The notes beneath the pieces were generated by a model. The model did no database searches, had not been told where the DNA came from, and saw only the letters and a list, made by a program, of their open reading frames with translations. Below are positions 48,727 through 59,500 of a DNA stretch of 64,000 nucleotides, piece by piece. The position numbers and the translations under genes are program-made. The stretch comes from Bradysia coprophila (lineage: Eukaryota > Arthropoda > Insecta > Diptera > Sciaridae), in NCBI RefSeq assembly GCF_014529535.1, contig NW_023503474.1, positions 186,001 through 250,000 on the forward strand, read 5' to 3'. Positions within the stretch are counted from its first letter, which is position 1. Each line of letters begins with the position of its first letter.

Positions 48727-49629
48727 TTTGGCCGGCGCCCGGCTCGGCGTGTTAAAACGCTTTTTATGCGGCTAATTATTAGACGATGCGAGAGAAAAAA
48801 AATTAACTCCTAAGTTACCGACACCGTTCCGGCGCCCGGCTCGCATTGCGGCCCTCCGCTTCGCTCCGGGGCAATGGGCCGGATCGCTCGGCGTGTTAAA
48901 ACGCTTTTTATGCGGCTAATTATTAGACGATGCGAGAAAAAAAAATTAACTCCCAAGTTACCGACACCGTTCCGGCGCCCGGCTCGCATTGCGGCCCTCC
49001 GCTTCGCTCCGGGGCAATGGGCCGGATCGCTCGGCGTGTTAAAACGCTTTTTATGCGGCTAATTATTAGACGATGCGAGAAAAAAAAATTAACTCCCAAG
49101 TTACCGACACCGTTCCGGCGCCCGGCTCGCATTGCGGCCCTCCGCTTCGCTCCGGGGCAATGGGCCGGATCGCTCGGCGTGTTAAAACGCTTTTTATGCG
49201 GCTAATTATTAGACGATGCGAGAGAAAAAAAATTAACTCCTAAGTTACCGACACCGTTCCGGCGCCCGGCTCGCATTGCGGCCCTCCGCTTCGCTCCGGG
49301 GCAATGGGCCGGATCGCTCGGCGTGTTAAAACGCTTTTTATGCGGCTAATTATTAGACGATGCGAGAAAAAAAAATTAACTCCCAAGTTACCGACACCGT
49401 TCCGGCGCCCGGCTCGCATTGCGGCCCTCCGCTTCGCTCCGGGGCAATGGGCCGGATCGCTCGGCGTGTTAAAACGCTTTTTATGCGGCTAATTATTAGA
49501 CGATGCGAGAAAAAAAAAAATAACTCCCAAGTTACCGACACCGTTCCGGCGCCCGGCTCGCATTGCGGCCCTCCGCTTCGCTCCGGGGCAATGGGCCGGA
49601 TCGCTCGGCGTGTTAAAACGCTTTTTATG
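48727..49629. repeat. GC-rich tandem array, 143-144 bp unit
   Basis: gcgtgttaaaacgc recurs at 48,747, 48,891, 49,034, 49,177, 49,321, 49,464 and 49,608. Units are almost identical, differing mainly in an a-run of 8-10. Each has an AT-rich half and a very GC-rich half with a hairpin (attgcgg, then ctccgcttcgctccg, then ggggcaat). The first unit lacks a 47-bp block containing the hairpin, with gctcg at both block edges. The open frames across the array on both strands follow only from the repeat. Confidence 0.95.
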
Positions 49630-50249
49630 TAAAATGAAAATTCATTTCGTAAAAAGATGCATTCTGTAAGGACGAACCAAACTCCTTTACGTTACAATTC
49701 GTAAAAGGATGTATTCTATAAGAACCAACAAAACGCCTTTACGGCGAGAAGAAAATTAGGAATCGAAATCGAAATTTCAGCTCAACTCAAAAATAAGCCT
49801 CTATACGTAGATTTAATTCATTTAAATTAAAATATGAACTGTTTATTTTATTTGCTTTAGTTGGTTGCAATCAGAGGCTGTTTCATCTCACTGTTTCTTC
49901 TGGAAGTCGTTGTTTCTTCTCGTCGTTTCTTCAGGAAGTCGACGGTTTCGAAGAAACAGCGACTTTCTGAAAAAACGGCGACATGTACTGACGCCTCTCC
50001 AGATTTTCTGAAGAAACGACGAGAAGAAACGACGACTTCCAGAAGAAACGGTGACTTCCTGAAGAAACAGTGACTTTCTGAAGAAACGGTGACTTCCTGG
50101 AGAAACGACGAGAAGAAACGGCGACTTTAGTGGCCGTTACTTCTCGTCGTTTCTTCAGGAAGTCACCGTATCTTCTCGTCGTTTCTTCAGGAAATCACCG
50201 TTTCTTCAGGAAGTCACCGATACTCATGTCGTCGAAATTTCAGGACAAT

Positions 50250-50258
50250 CATGAAAAT
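50250..50258. repeat. 9-bp target site duplication, right
   Basis: catgaaaat, identical to 47,932-47,940. Confidence 0.95.
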
Positions 50259-50681
50259 GATCTTTATCGGACGACATATGGGCGGAGGTAATGCCATATA
50301 GAACCGAATCGTTGCAAATCGACTAATGTCTGATGTACGCTGATTTCAAAAGCCTTTAGAGTTGTTACATAACAAATATTTTCTGATCAAACCTATCCTG
50401 TGTACGGAATTATTCGAGTATGGGAGTAGCAGAGGAATTGAGTTTATCTCAGTTTTTTTTTTATGTTTTCGTGCGTTTCGGGTGCTGAGGATCCGCTAGA
50501 AGTTCATCGGAATATTCTCATTTTTATCTACTTTTTCAACTACTCATGTCTTAGTGTGGATGAATTTTGTACCCAATAAGACCTTATTTGCCACCAAAAG
50601 TACACACTTCTAATGACACCACACACGACCTTTTACATCCTCCAGCAATTTCCATAAGATAAGTCCGTGTCTTCGGTTTTC

Positions 50682-50990
50682 AATCACAACCCATATAAAA
50701 CCAAGACTGTAAACTATGGGGAGGTCACGCAGCTTGCCATTTTATTAGATACGCGGGGACACACCACTTCTGAAGATTTCACATATAAAAAAAAATCACC
50801 ACATCGTCACGGCGCGGCGACGAGAATCGTCACAGGAGGTGATTTTTTGTATGAAATCCGCCATTTTATCTTCAACTGTTGTGTGTCACCCGCGTATCTG
50901 AATTTGTCGTCACAGGAGGTGAATTTGTGTTGTGTCACCCGACCCGCGTATCTGTATCTGCATGACCTCCCCAAATTTTACAGCCTTGTA
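50682..50990. mobile_element. MITE, 'ggggaggtcacgcag' family
   Basis: The left end aagactgtaaactatgggga and the right end tccccaaattttacagcctt are inverted repeats. Inside, an aggaggtgaatt word is repeated. A partial copy is at 42,745-42,893. The 108-residue frame across it is incidental. Confidence 0.8.
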
Positions 50991-51059
50991 TAAAACCTCC
51001 ACTTGAAAGTGTCAGATTTATTTATGCGCCAAGGGCAAATGTCCTTTAGGCTCATCAAC

Positions 51060-51310
51060 TCTTTAAGATGAGTACACATTTCTTAAAAAAATATGTTTGA
51101 AAGATGACTGATAAATAGCATACGGTACATTGGCTGAAAAATGTTTGAAAAATCTGTGGAATTACAGTCCACAGCTACCAATTTATATTCCAATGGTATA
51201 CAAATATGGTGCTGTTGGTAATTCTATTTCACCAAAGTTACCAACGGCGTAGAATGCTATTTTTCATTTCTTTTTCAACCATTTTTTAGGAACTGTATAC
51301 TCGCCTTTAA
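51060..51310. mobile_element. MITE, 'tttaaaggcgagtaca' family (member 1)
   Basis: Ends ctttaagatgagtacacatt and aactgtatactcgcctttaa match in inverse. The same family, better preserved, is at 54,011-54,310. Confidence 0.8.
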
Positions 51311-51384
51311 ATATGGATGGGTCCGTAAAATAGCGACAAGGATTTTACAGAACAACAAGACTAGAGTGTTGTAATGAGCACGGA

Positions 51385-51571
51385 AGAGTAAAACCAGGCA
51401 GCAGCAATTCATTTTTCGAATGTCAAATAAGGGACCTAGTACACCACGTATGAAAATGAACTCAAATGAACGTTGACATACATTGATTTCAAATTTTATT
51501 CGCAAAATATGAGGCCACTAGATAAATTCAGGTCCTTTGTCAAATCAAGCGCTCCTGCCTGGTTTTACTCT
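51385..51571. mobile_element. MITE, 'agagtaaaaccaggca' ends
   Basis: agagtaaaaccaggcag at the left and ctgcctggttttactct at the right are exact inverse copies. Similarity continues weakly through gaatgtcaaataagggacct. Confidence 0.85.
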
Positions 51572-51599
51572 ACCGTAGTCTAGTAGTCTAGTAGAATCA

Positions 51600-53075
51600 A
51601 TGAAACGCCAACGAGAAAGATTATTGTTCGCTGCTACCAATGTGAATGAGTTGACTCAACGCACCGAGCGTTGTACGACATTAATCGTTTTAAATTTATT
51701 TACTAAAAAAAATGAGAACAAAAAACAAAGCCCAATCTTAGTCTACAATCCTTTTTGGCCCGTTCCCATACCCCCATTTCAACTTTATTTTACTCATAAA
51801 AATATTATCACGTTCGGTATACACTATGCAGCTCGTTGTGCAATCAAATAATTGTGCAATAAGCGAAAATTGAGTGGAACAAACAAAATTCGCTTGAATT
51901 TTTTTCGTTATTAAACTGTGACAAGGTCAAGAAAATTCACCCAGTCGATGGAACAAATAAACAAAAAAAATTCTCACTTTCATGCAACAGATCGCAAATG
52001 AATTTACAGTGACTATTAAGGTCAAAAAAAATATAATAAATTCTGCACCTGTCTCTGAAGGATATAGCTAAACTCTGTTGCTGTATTTCGTCGACCTTCA
52101 TCCATATCGCAAAATTTGTTTGCCAATAACGCCACTCACTCAACAAACAACACCAGAGAATTATGTTATTCAATTCCACCGAATAAATGGGATTTATATT
52201 TCGATTTCTAACAAAACACTTAACCCGTTTCCACTTGAACCGATCCGTTTCTTTTTAACTTGTATTTTCTGCCAAGGAACGGTATCCCACTTTAAAGCTC
52301 ACACCGCTCACACACAAAAAACAAAATTTATTTCAACTTTAACGTGACGAACGGACACACAACAAAAACATCCAACGATATGATGCGATCTGCAATACGT
52401 TTTCTGAACGACCATCCATCAAAGGTTGAAACCACTCTCGCTCTGGGTTGTATCGGTTGGTTGACGGACGAATGCTGGTGATGATATGGAAAAGAATGCG
52501 GAAAATGGGTAAAAACATGGAATGGACGAAAAATGATAATAGGCAAGACACCATGGTAAGCATGTATGGTGTATCGTAAGGGTATACACGGTGGTGGAGT
52601 AAACAAGGTCAAAATTAGGCGCATGCCTATGCTGCGATGATCGATACAGACATCATCCACGTGGATTGGGGAATTATGTTTCTCCAACCTGTGCTCGAAT
52701 GGCATATAGCGGCTGACTCGATGGTGTATGTTATCTGTGTGCACGGCAGAGTTGGTTTATATTATGCACATCTACAGGGCGAACAGTAAAATTTCTGAAG
52801 TAAGGTTTGTGATACTTGTTGCACTTGTTCAGTAAGGGTGTCGATAACGAAGTTTGATAGGACTGAGATGGAATAGTTGCAGCCGAATCACTGTGTCGAG
52901 CATTAGAAGTATTACTGATGTCTTGATAAATAGTCGACCACAACGAGAAGTAAAGGACTAGCATGTCCTTAGCAGTCTAGCATGTCGATGCATAAGTAGA
53001 AACGGTGCATTTCAAACCAAAAATGTTTCTTTCCAGAAATTATTTTATTTACCCACGCACGTACTACATTTACAT
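51600..53075. other. Intergenic, no supported gene
   Basis: Several frames of 60-138 codons exist on the minus strand (52,328-52,964), but their composition is His/Ile/Pro-rich without domain signs and they overlap each other in two frames. I do not call them genes. Confidence 0.55.
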
Positions 53076-53081
53076 TTTATT
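53076..53081 (-). terminator. Poly(A) signal of the small secreted-protein gene
   Basis: AATAAA on the minus strand lies only a few bases after the stop codon. A second one lies about 35 bp further on, so the 3' UTR is very short. Confidence 0.65.
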
Positions 53082-53084
53082 GAT

Positions 53085-53550
53085 TCAACCTTGACGGTGC
53101 GCCCGAAGATAGTCAGTACGCTGTTGACCAGTACCAAATTTACTAAATTGATCCTTTGCCCGGGCCCACTCTTCCGGATTTCTTCCATTGCCCACATAGC
53201 GACCAGCGTGATACGCTCCGTGAATTGCGGGACGAGCGAAATTTTCGTAGATCATGTTCCCGCCAAATCGGCTATCGAGCCTATCTGAAAAACCGCGGTG
53301 TGATGTGTTGTCTGGATCGAGATCTGGCGCTGGTGCAGCTGTTGTGAAAATATTGAAATTAATATGACGAAAAAATGTTTAATGAAGCTTGGGAGACGTG
53401 CTGAAACGACAATGTACTAACACACTCTAATCCCAAAGGTTTGAGTCAATGATAAAATGTAAAAAAATGATAAATCGTTAGGTCCTTACCAATAGCAATT
53501 GATACAGAACACACCACAACCAATAATTGAAAAGCAACAAATTTGGCCAT
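53085..53550 (-). CDS. Small secreted protein, unknown
   Basis: Two exons, 53,550-53,490 and 53,338-53,085, join in phase (donor ggtaag, acceptor ttttcacaacag) to 104 residues. The N-terminus MAKFVAFQLLVVVCSVSIAI is a clear signal peptide, with cleavage likely near IAA-APAP. The mature part is polar and rich in Arg, Gly, Asn and aromatic residues (RFGGNMIYENFARP, HGAYHAGRYVGNGRNPEEW, then QFSKFGTGQQRTDYLRAHRQG). It has no cysteine and ends in a basic tail. The promoter (TATA box and initiator) and a close poly(A) signal support a real transcript. I do not recognise the family. A secreted immune-type or tissue-specific peptide is possible but unproven. Confidence 0.82.
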
Positions 53551-53617
53551 TCTGTGAATTTTTGTTTGGTTTACTTAATTAACTGTACGGACTCAACTGA
53601 GACTGAGATATATTGAA

Positions 53618-53656
53618 AACTGATTGTTGATTGAAACGAACAATCCGCTTTATATA
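53618..53656 (-). promoter_or_regulatory. TATA box and initiator of the small secreted-protein gene
   Basis: On the minus strand tatataaag (53,656-53,648) is followed about 30 bp later by tcagtt (53,623-53,618), the arthropod initiator consensus, placing the start of transcription near 53,621, about 70 bp before the ATG. Confidence 0.8.
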
Positions 53657-54010
53657 CAGTCCAGAGATTCACCATTCTGTATCACTTTATTTGTGACGCA
53701 AATTTAACACATTTCGGTGATGCCCCATGAAATTGTTGATATTTTTTTGGTGCTGCCGAGGTGATATTTCGTAATGAGAGCAAAGAAGCAAAGCAAAACA
53801 AAACATAAATTTCTTATCGCATTTTGTATTTAGCGTGCAGCGTGCTATTCATTCTCTTCTTTATACTTTCCATTCATCTTCTATTAAAGAAAATCAGTGT
53901 GGACTTCCCCATAGAAAAAAAATTTTTTTGAATTGTATGGGTGAATATAATATAGATTCTCGGGGTTTCACCAAAAATGCTTTAACTTAGTCGAAATGGT
54001 CGAAATTGCA

Positions 54011-54310
54011 TTTAAAGGCGAGTACACAGTTTGTGAAAAATGACTGAAAAATCGACCCTCTGCAAAATGATTGAAAAATTTCGGCGCCACGTTTTGAATG
54101 TGCGAACTTCAACTTTATTAGTTAATATTTCGCATCCCAGAACGAAAAGGAAATATTTTCAACTAATAACTAACCAATAAATCACATAAAACAGAAACTT
54201 TAATTCGTACATTTAAAACTTCGCGCCACAATTTTTCAATCATTTTGCAGAGTGTCGACTTTTCAGTCATTTTTCAACTCTTTTTCACGAACTGCGTACT
54301 CATCTTAAAG
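54011..54310. mobile_element. MITE, 'tttaaaggcgagtaca' family (member 2)
   Basis: Arms of about 70 bp: tttaaaggcgagtacacagt and gtgaaaaatgactgaaaa at the left match ttttcagtcatttttcaact and gcgtactcatcttaaag at the right in inverse. It is directly abutted by the palindrome at 54,311. Confidence 0.85.
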
Positions 54311-54415
54311 TATAGTTTCCACTTAAAAGGAGCATTCCGTTTAGCCTCCGTCTACATGTCATGTACTCATGTAAACGGAGGCTAAACGGAGTGCTCTTTT
54401 TAAGTGGAAACTATA
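54311..54415. repeat. Near-perfect 105-bp palindrome
   Basis: The left arm tatagtttccacttaaaagg, then agcattccgtttagcctcc, is mirrored by ggaggctaaacggagtgctc and tttaagtggaaactata, leaving only about 20 bp in the centre. It abuts the MITE at 54,011-54,310. Confidence 0.9.
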
Positions 54416-54762
54416 CTTAACAGTGGACAAAGGGTGGGCAGTATCTTAGCTTTTCAAAATGTAAAAGCCAACAAATTGAGAACTTTTACAACAATACAAA
54501 GTATATAAACAAAGAATTTAATAAGCAGATAAGCGAATCACCAAAAATAGGGAGCCCAACGTTTCGGTGAATATTGAGCATTATGATGAAAGAAAAGCAA
54601 ATTCGTTGACAAGTACCCCAAGGCAACTTATAATTAAATGGTCTTCGGTTATCTCGCTCTGGTCATAACACTATACGATTTGTTAAGGTACATACGTGAC
54701 GTTAGGCATAATTAGTTATTTACGTCACAAGGACCGTTCACTTTCGCGTGACGTATAGATTT

Positions 54763-54915
54763 GTTCCAAGGTCATTTCGAAATGTCAATTTTCATCCACA
54801 GAAGGCAATTTAACCTCAACTTTCAGGTTGACGAAAAATTTACAAAGAAATTTGTTGATGTTTAGGTTATGTTCACCTCTGTGGACGAAATCGTCGTTTT
54901 TCGGGTTGTCAAAGT
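54763..54915. repeat. Dispersed repeat, inverse copy at 61,850-62,010
   Basis: aaggtcatttcgaaatgtcaa, tcatccacag, gaaaaatttacaaagaa and gttatgttcacctctgtgga recur in inverse order at 61,850-62,010. No coding content. Confidence 0.7.
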
Positions 54916-55169
54916 TCGCGTTTACAGTTATTTGGAACAAACCTATCAAATTTTTCATGCTTGTTATGGCGACCGAACGTAAAAAAATGTCAATTTTACT
55001 TTCAAGTACTCTCAAGTTTACTTTCGTTCCTCAAAATTGCCATTTTTACTTTCGGTTCCTATAAGAAGCATGAAAATAACTATTTTGTAGCTGCGTTCTT
55101 AAGTATACGTCAAATTTTCCAAGGTTGTATATGAAGAGCTTACATCACCATTTTTTCACTGAGACCAAA

Positions 55170-55346
55170 GCACTGTCAAGCACCGAAGCTGACTTTGACA
55201 TCTCTCAATTAGAAGGCCAAAAGCACACCTGTTGACTATTTTTTTAAATTTTTTGATAGCCATTGTATGAAAAAGAATAGCCAACTTTGATCGGTTCAGT
55301 CCTCTATTTGAGTGATGTCAAAGTAAGCTTCGGTGCTAGACAGTGC
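55170..55346. mobile_element. MITE, 'gcactgtcaagcaccgaag' ends
   Basis: gcactgtcaagcaccgaagc at the left is mirrored by gcttcggtgctagacagtgc at the right. The arms extend through actttgacatc. Confidence 0.85.
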
Positions 55347-56579
55347 GTTGCTGAGACAGTTTCGCGATGAAAACACGGCGGTGCTAACCTTATTTCGGTA
55401 CGAAATTTCAACTGAGACAAAATATTCAATTTTTAAGAAAATCGAGTTGAATGAATGAATTTCCTTTTATTGATGTCTACTCTCTTCTAGCCGACATTGA
55501 ATACAAGATCAAAAAGAGTACAAAAAAAGATAAAAAAAAGAGCAACCCAAAAACAAACAAGTAAATCAAAAACAACAGCTATACCGCTAGCCGGCTGGTA
55601 GAAAGAACAAAACGAAAAAATAGCAAAAAAGGAATATCACAAATAATAACAAAAATAGCCAAAAATGGCATCGTCTAAATTCAAAAAGTAAAAAATAATC
55701 AAAGTTAGCCAGAAATGGCACTGTCTAAACTAAAACGAAAACTTAAGTTTCTTAAAGAAAGAAAACGGAAGTTTAACAGAAAAAAATAACTCAAACAAAC
55801 TCAATATAACACCTAACAGGTAGCAATTATTGATCTCCGGTCGGACAGTCTTGAAACATCGACAACAACAACAGAAGGAGAAGATGCATTTCAACTGAAA
55901 GCACACGCTTTCTAATGCGATAACCTGCTGTACTTTATTTGAATTCAATTAACATGGAAAAACTAACACCGCGCATCCATAATGAACCGTTTAGTCGATT
56001 GATTAAATCAATTACGGTGAAACGAAACAAACATTTTCGTTTCATTGACCCCTTTTTGTCATAATTGTTTTGAATGGCAATCACGAGCTTCTTCCATTGG
56101 AATGACATCAGCAAGACTGTGCGTAAATGCGTAATTTCATTAATGAGTAATTTTACACACCACTCTGTGTCATCTGTTAACGACAACGATGACAATTCAA
56201 GTCAGCAACGAGCTCTGTCTGATGCAGTGTGATCCAATGAACATAAGTTTTATAACAAATGAAACGAAAGATTCTTCACCAAGGCAAACTTGTTGAAGGA
56301 TGCATAGATCGAAAGAAAAGTAACGGTACAACGGACAGTGTGTTCAACTATATTGGTGAAAGGTTAACGAGAATCAAATCATTTTCTAAAAATAATGTTT
56401 GAAAGGAAATGGAATTCAATTTAAATGAACCGAATTTGCATTTAACGTTAGTTCGATTGTCTTTTGTTTTTGAGAACCCGACCATACAACGTAAATTAAC
56501 ACCAAATTCATTATCACCGTATCATTCATGGCAAACGGTTCAACCGAATTGAGTTTTTGAATTTTCGTTTACTGGAACT
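55347..56579. other. Upstream region of the fatty acyl-CoA reductase gene
   Basis: A-rich, with low-complexity aaaaga runs at 55,500-55,800. No gene seen. The promoter of the downstream reductase should lie here, but I find no clear TATA/Inr pair. Confidence 0.5.
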
Positions 56580-56597
56580 TTGTACTGTACTCTCGAC

Positions 56598-59500
56598 ATG
56601 TCGTCCGAATATCCGCCGGTGATATCCGCTCTTGACTTTACGGCCGATTCAATGGTCGATGAGACCATTCCGGACAGTACACCAATGAAAGACTTTTATC
56701 GGGACAAGACCATTTTCCTGACGGGTGGTACTGGATTTCTTGGGCAACTTTACGTTGAGAAATTGTTGAGGTAATTGAGAAATTCGGTGAAGTTAATCCT
56801 ACACCTAGGCCTCAGATGGGCCTGTTGTGCAAGTAATTAGGTGTGAGTTTCGACGGCACTAACTTTCCTTAAATTGGGTTCCCTATCAAGTAACTTGATT
56901 CAGAATTAAGCCAAAGAATTGATAACAGATGGCGTAGCTACAGTCTCACAGCACCATCTGTTATATTTCTTCGAAAGGGTTTCGACAAACCAATTTTGTG
57001 AATCATTGAGAGTTTTGAAAAGTCTTCACGAGTTCCGCTACTTACGTATTTGCTCAGTACAACTGTAAAGCCATAGCACTGCTTCTAGCATTATCACTCG
57101 TACGTCCATTAACGCATTTACTCACACGAAAAAAGCTTGACTCGTGTAGGAAAGTAAAGCAAAGCCCATTACGATATCATCCGCCTCGGAATATTTGCTA
57201 TGTTAATGCTAGAAGCAGTGCTATGATAAAGCAGACGTATCAAAATCGATCGGAAGAAATTTGGGAACTCTATTCTGGGAGTGTCGGTGTCGGTTGATTT
57301 TCCTAATTATTTGGGTCTCGTTTCTCAGGTGCCGTGTAAAACAAATCTACTTACTCGCACGACCGAAAAAGAACAAAACGTCATGGGATCGTGTCCAGGA
57401 GATATTTGTCGGGCCGCTGTTCAAGCGCCTCAATTCCATCGACAAGAGCTACATGAAACGGATCTGTTTGATTGAAGGCGATCTGGGCGCATTGAACTTG
57501 GGCATGGCCGACAATCAGCGCCAGGAATTGATCGACAATGTGGAAATTGTGTTGCATGCGGCCGCTGATGTCAGATTCGATAAAACGCTGCAACAGTTGT
57601 GTTTGAGTAACGTTCGTGGCACGCGCGAAGTAATCACACTGACCAAGGAGATGAAAAATCTGCTGGTGTTTGCGTACATTTCCACAGCTTATTCACACAG
57701 TCCGAGGGATGTGATTGAGGAGAAATTCTATCCCGCACCGGTGGATCCGGATCAAATGATTCGAGTGGCTGAGTATTATAGCGAACGGGACTCGGACGTC
57801 TTTGAAACGGTGACAACGCGGTTGATTGGGCCCTGGCAAAACACGTACGTATTTACGAAAGCTTTGACTGAAGAACTGGTACGACGGGCATCATTACATG
57901 TTCCAACTGTGCTCATCCGACCATCAATCAGTGAGTGCAATTTAATTAAAAATAAAATGTCTGACTATCGGATAGAGAATTCTGGGGAGTTGTTGGATGA
58001 TTTTGTGCCTAAGGTTCAGTATAATTATCTGCCAGAAACTTTTAATTTCGTTAAGTTTCGTTCAGTTTTTAAACCTAATTCAAGTTTCTCCAGTGAGATG
58101 ATAATCAGTCAAAAACACTCAAAAGAGTAAAAGTGACGCAAGTCCCTGTGCATTCTTCCAAAACAACTGATATCGCTGGATGTGACGCATTCTGCGCTTG
58201 TACGCAAAAACTGTAACAGGAAAAATTTGACCAAAGAAATTCTAGAAACAAAATTTTACCAAAAAAATTTTGCGTCACAAAGTGGCAGATGATTCGGACG
58301 TATTAGGACGTATTCTTGCCTATTTTAAAAAATTTCTTAAAAGTACTTTCCTCAACATCTGCCACTTGTGACGCAAAATTTTTTTGGTAAAATTTTGTTT
58401 CTAGAATTTCTTTGGTCAAATTTTTCCTGTTACAGTTTTTGCGTACAAACGCAGAATGCGTCACATCCAGCGATATCAGTTGTTTTGGAAGAATGCACAG
58501 GGACTTGCGTCACTTATACTCTTTTGAGTGTTTTTAACTGATATCAGTTCTTTTGGAAGAACTAGTAGATTGAAAAATTTGAAAAATGTAAAAAATTTTG
58601 AAAAATTTGAAAATTTTTGAAAAATTTAAAAATTTTTGAAAAATTTAAAAAAAATTGAAAAATTTTAAAAAATATAAATTTGGGAAAAAAAATTGAGGCG
58701 AGCAGAGCTTACCAAAAGCGAACAAATTTGTTCTACCATACCCATCCACACACACACACACTTAAAGGTGTTCTTATATGGGAACTTCGAGGAGCCCTAG
58801 CTCCGAAACGAGGCCAGTTCCCCCCAAATTTTTTTTTCTGGAATGTCTTAGAATGACGACTAGAATCTACTCCCAAAATTTCAACAAAATCTAAAGAAGA
58901 CTTTAGAAGATAGGAAACACGGACGGACGGACGGACTAACAAAGTAACGTAGGATTTTTTCATTTCGTTTAAAGTACTGAAATTGGCCAAATGTATGGAA
59001 ATGGGGCTTCTTGGAAGATTTTTTGCGTGGCCAAATTTTAAGCTGCAAGAACGTGTGATAGCTCGTTGAACTCGTACGGACGCCTAGTTTTTTTTAATGG
59101 TAATTTGGAGTCATTTGTATTTGAATTGTGGAACTTCAATATTTGCTGTATATATAGTTCTGCAGTCTACGACAAAAAAAATTTTTTGAAATTTTTTCTA
59201 GTAATAGGACTTGCGTCACGGGCGCTATGCTAACGCGCGCCCATGATACGACGAAGCGAAGTCCCAGTCGCCATATTATCTCTGAATTTCGGTTTTGTTG
59301 TCCGGTCAATTTGTCAGTATACCAAAAGCGTGTTCACGTTTCGCGTCGGAGGTCATCATATTTAAGCTAAACTCAAACTTTCATCCCTTTGTAATGTCCC
59401 GCCTAAGATTTGCTCCTATATATTCCGATCAACAAAAGTAATTGCCACATAAGAGTCCTGAGTCCCAACTAATTATCAGCCATTTGTCATCATTTCATTT

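Larger units (their letters stand above)
47941..50249. mobile_element. Foldback (FB)-type transposon with satellite-like core
   Basis: The first bases attgtcctgaaatttcgacg, continuing through acatgagtatcgg, are exactly inverted at the right end (50,214-50,249). Both arms (about 47,941-48,370 and 49,890-50,249) are built from short subrepeats of about 20 bp (gacttcctgaagaaacgg) in both orientations. A perfect 9-bp duplication flanks it. Drosophila FB elements are known for long inverted arms made of short subrepeats and 9-bp target duplications, so this is most likely a related, non-autonomous element. It carries no transposase. The core holds a nested short inverted-repeat element (48,519-48,725) and a 143-bp tandem array (48,727-49,629). 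Confidence 0.9.

Noticed and set aside
48727..49629. CRISPR array or bacterial contamination
   Set aside because: Units are contiguous without unique spacers, and the array is nested in a transposon with an exact target duplication in an insect context.
48874..49632. Open frames of 60-90 codons on both strands in the GC-rich array
   Set aside because: They repeat exactly with the 143-bp unit and exist on both strands, and are a by-product of the tandem array.
52328..52964. Overlapping minus-strand frames up to 138 codons
   Set aside because: Open in two frames at once, His/Ile/Pro-rich, without splice or domain support.
53156..53347. Plus-strand frames across 53,091-53,347
   Set aside because: Shadows of exon 2 of the minus-strand secreted-protein gene, which has promoter and splice support.
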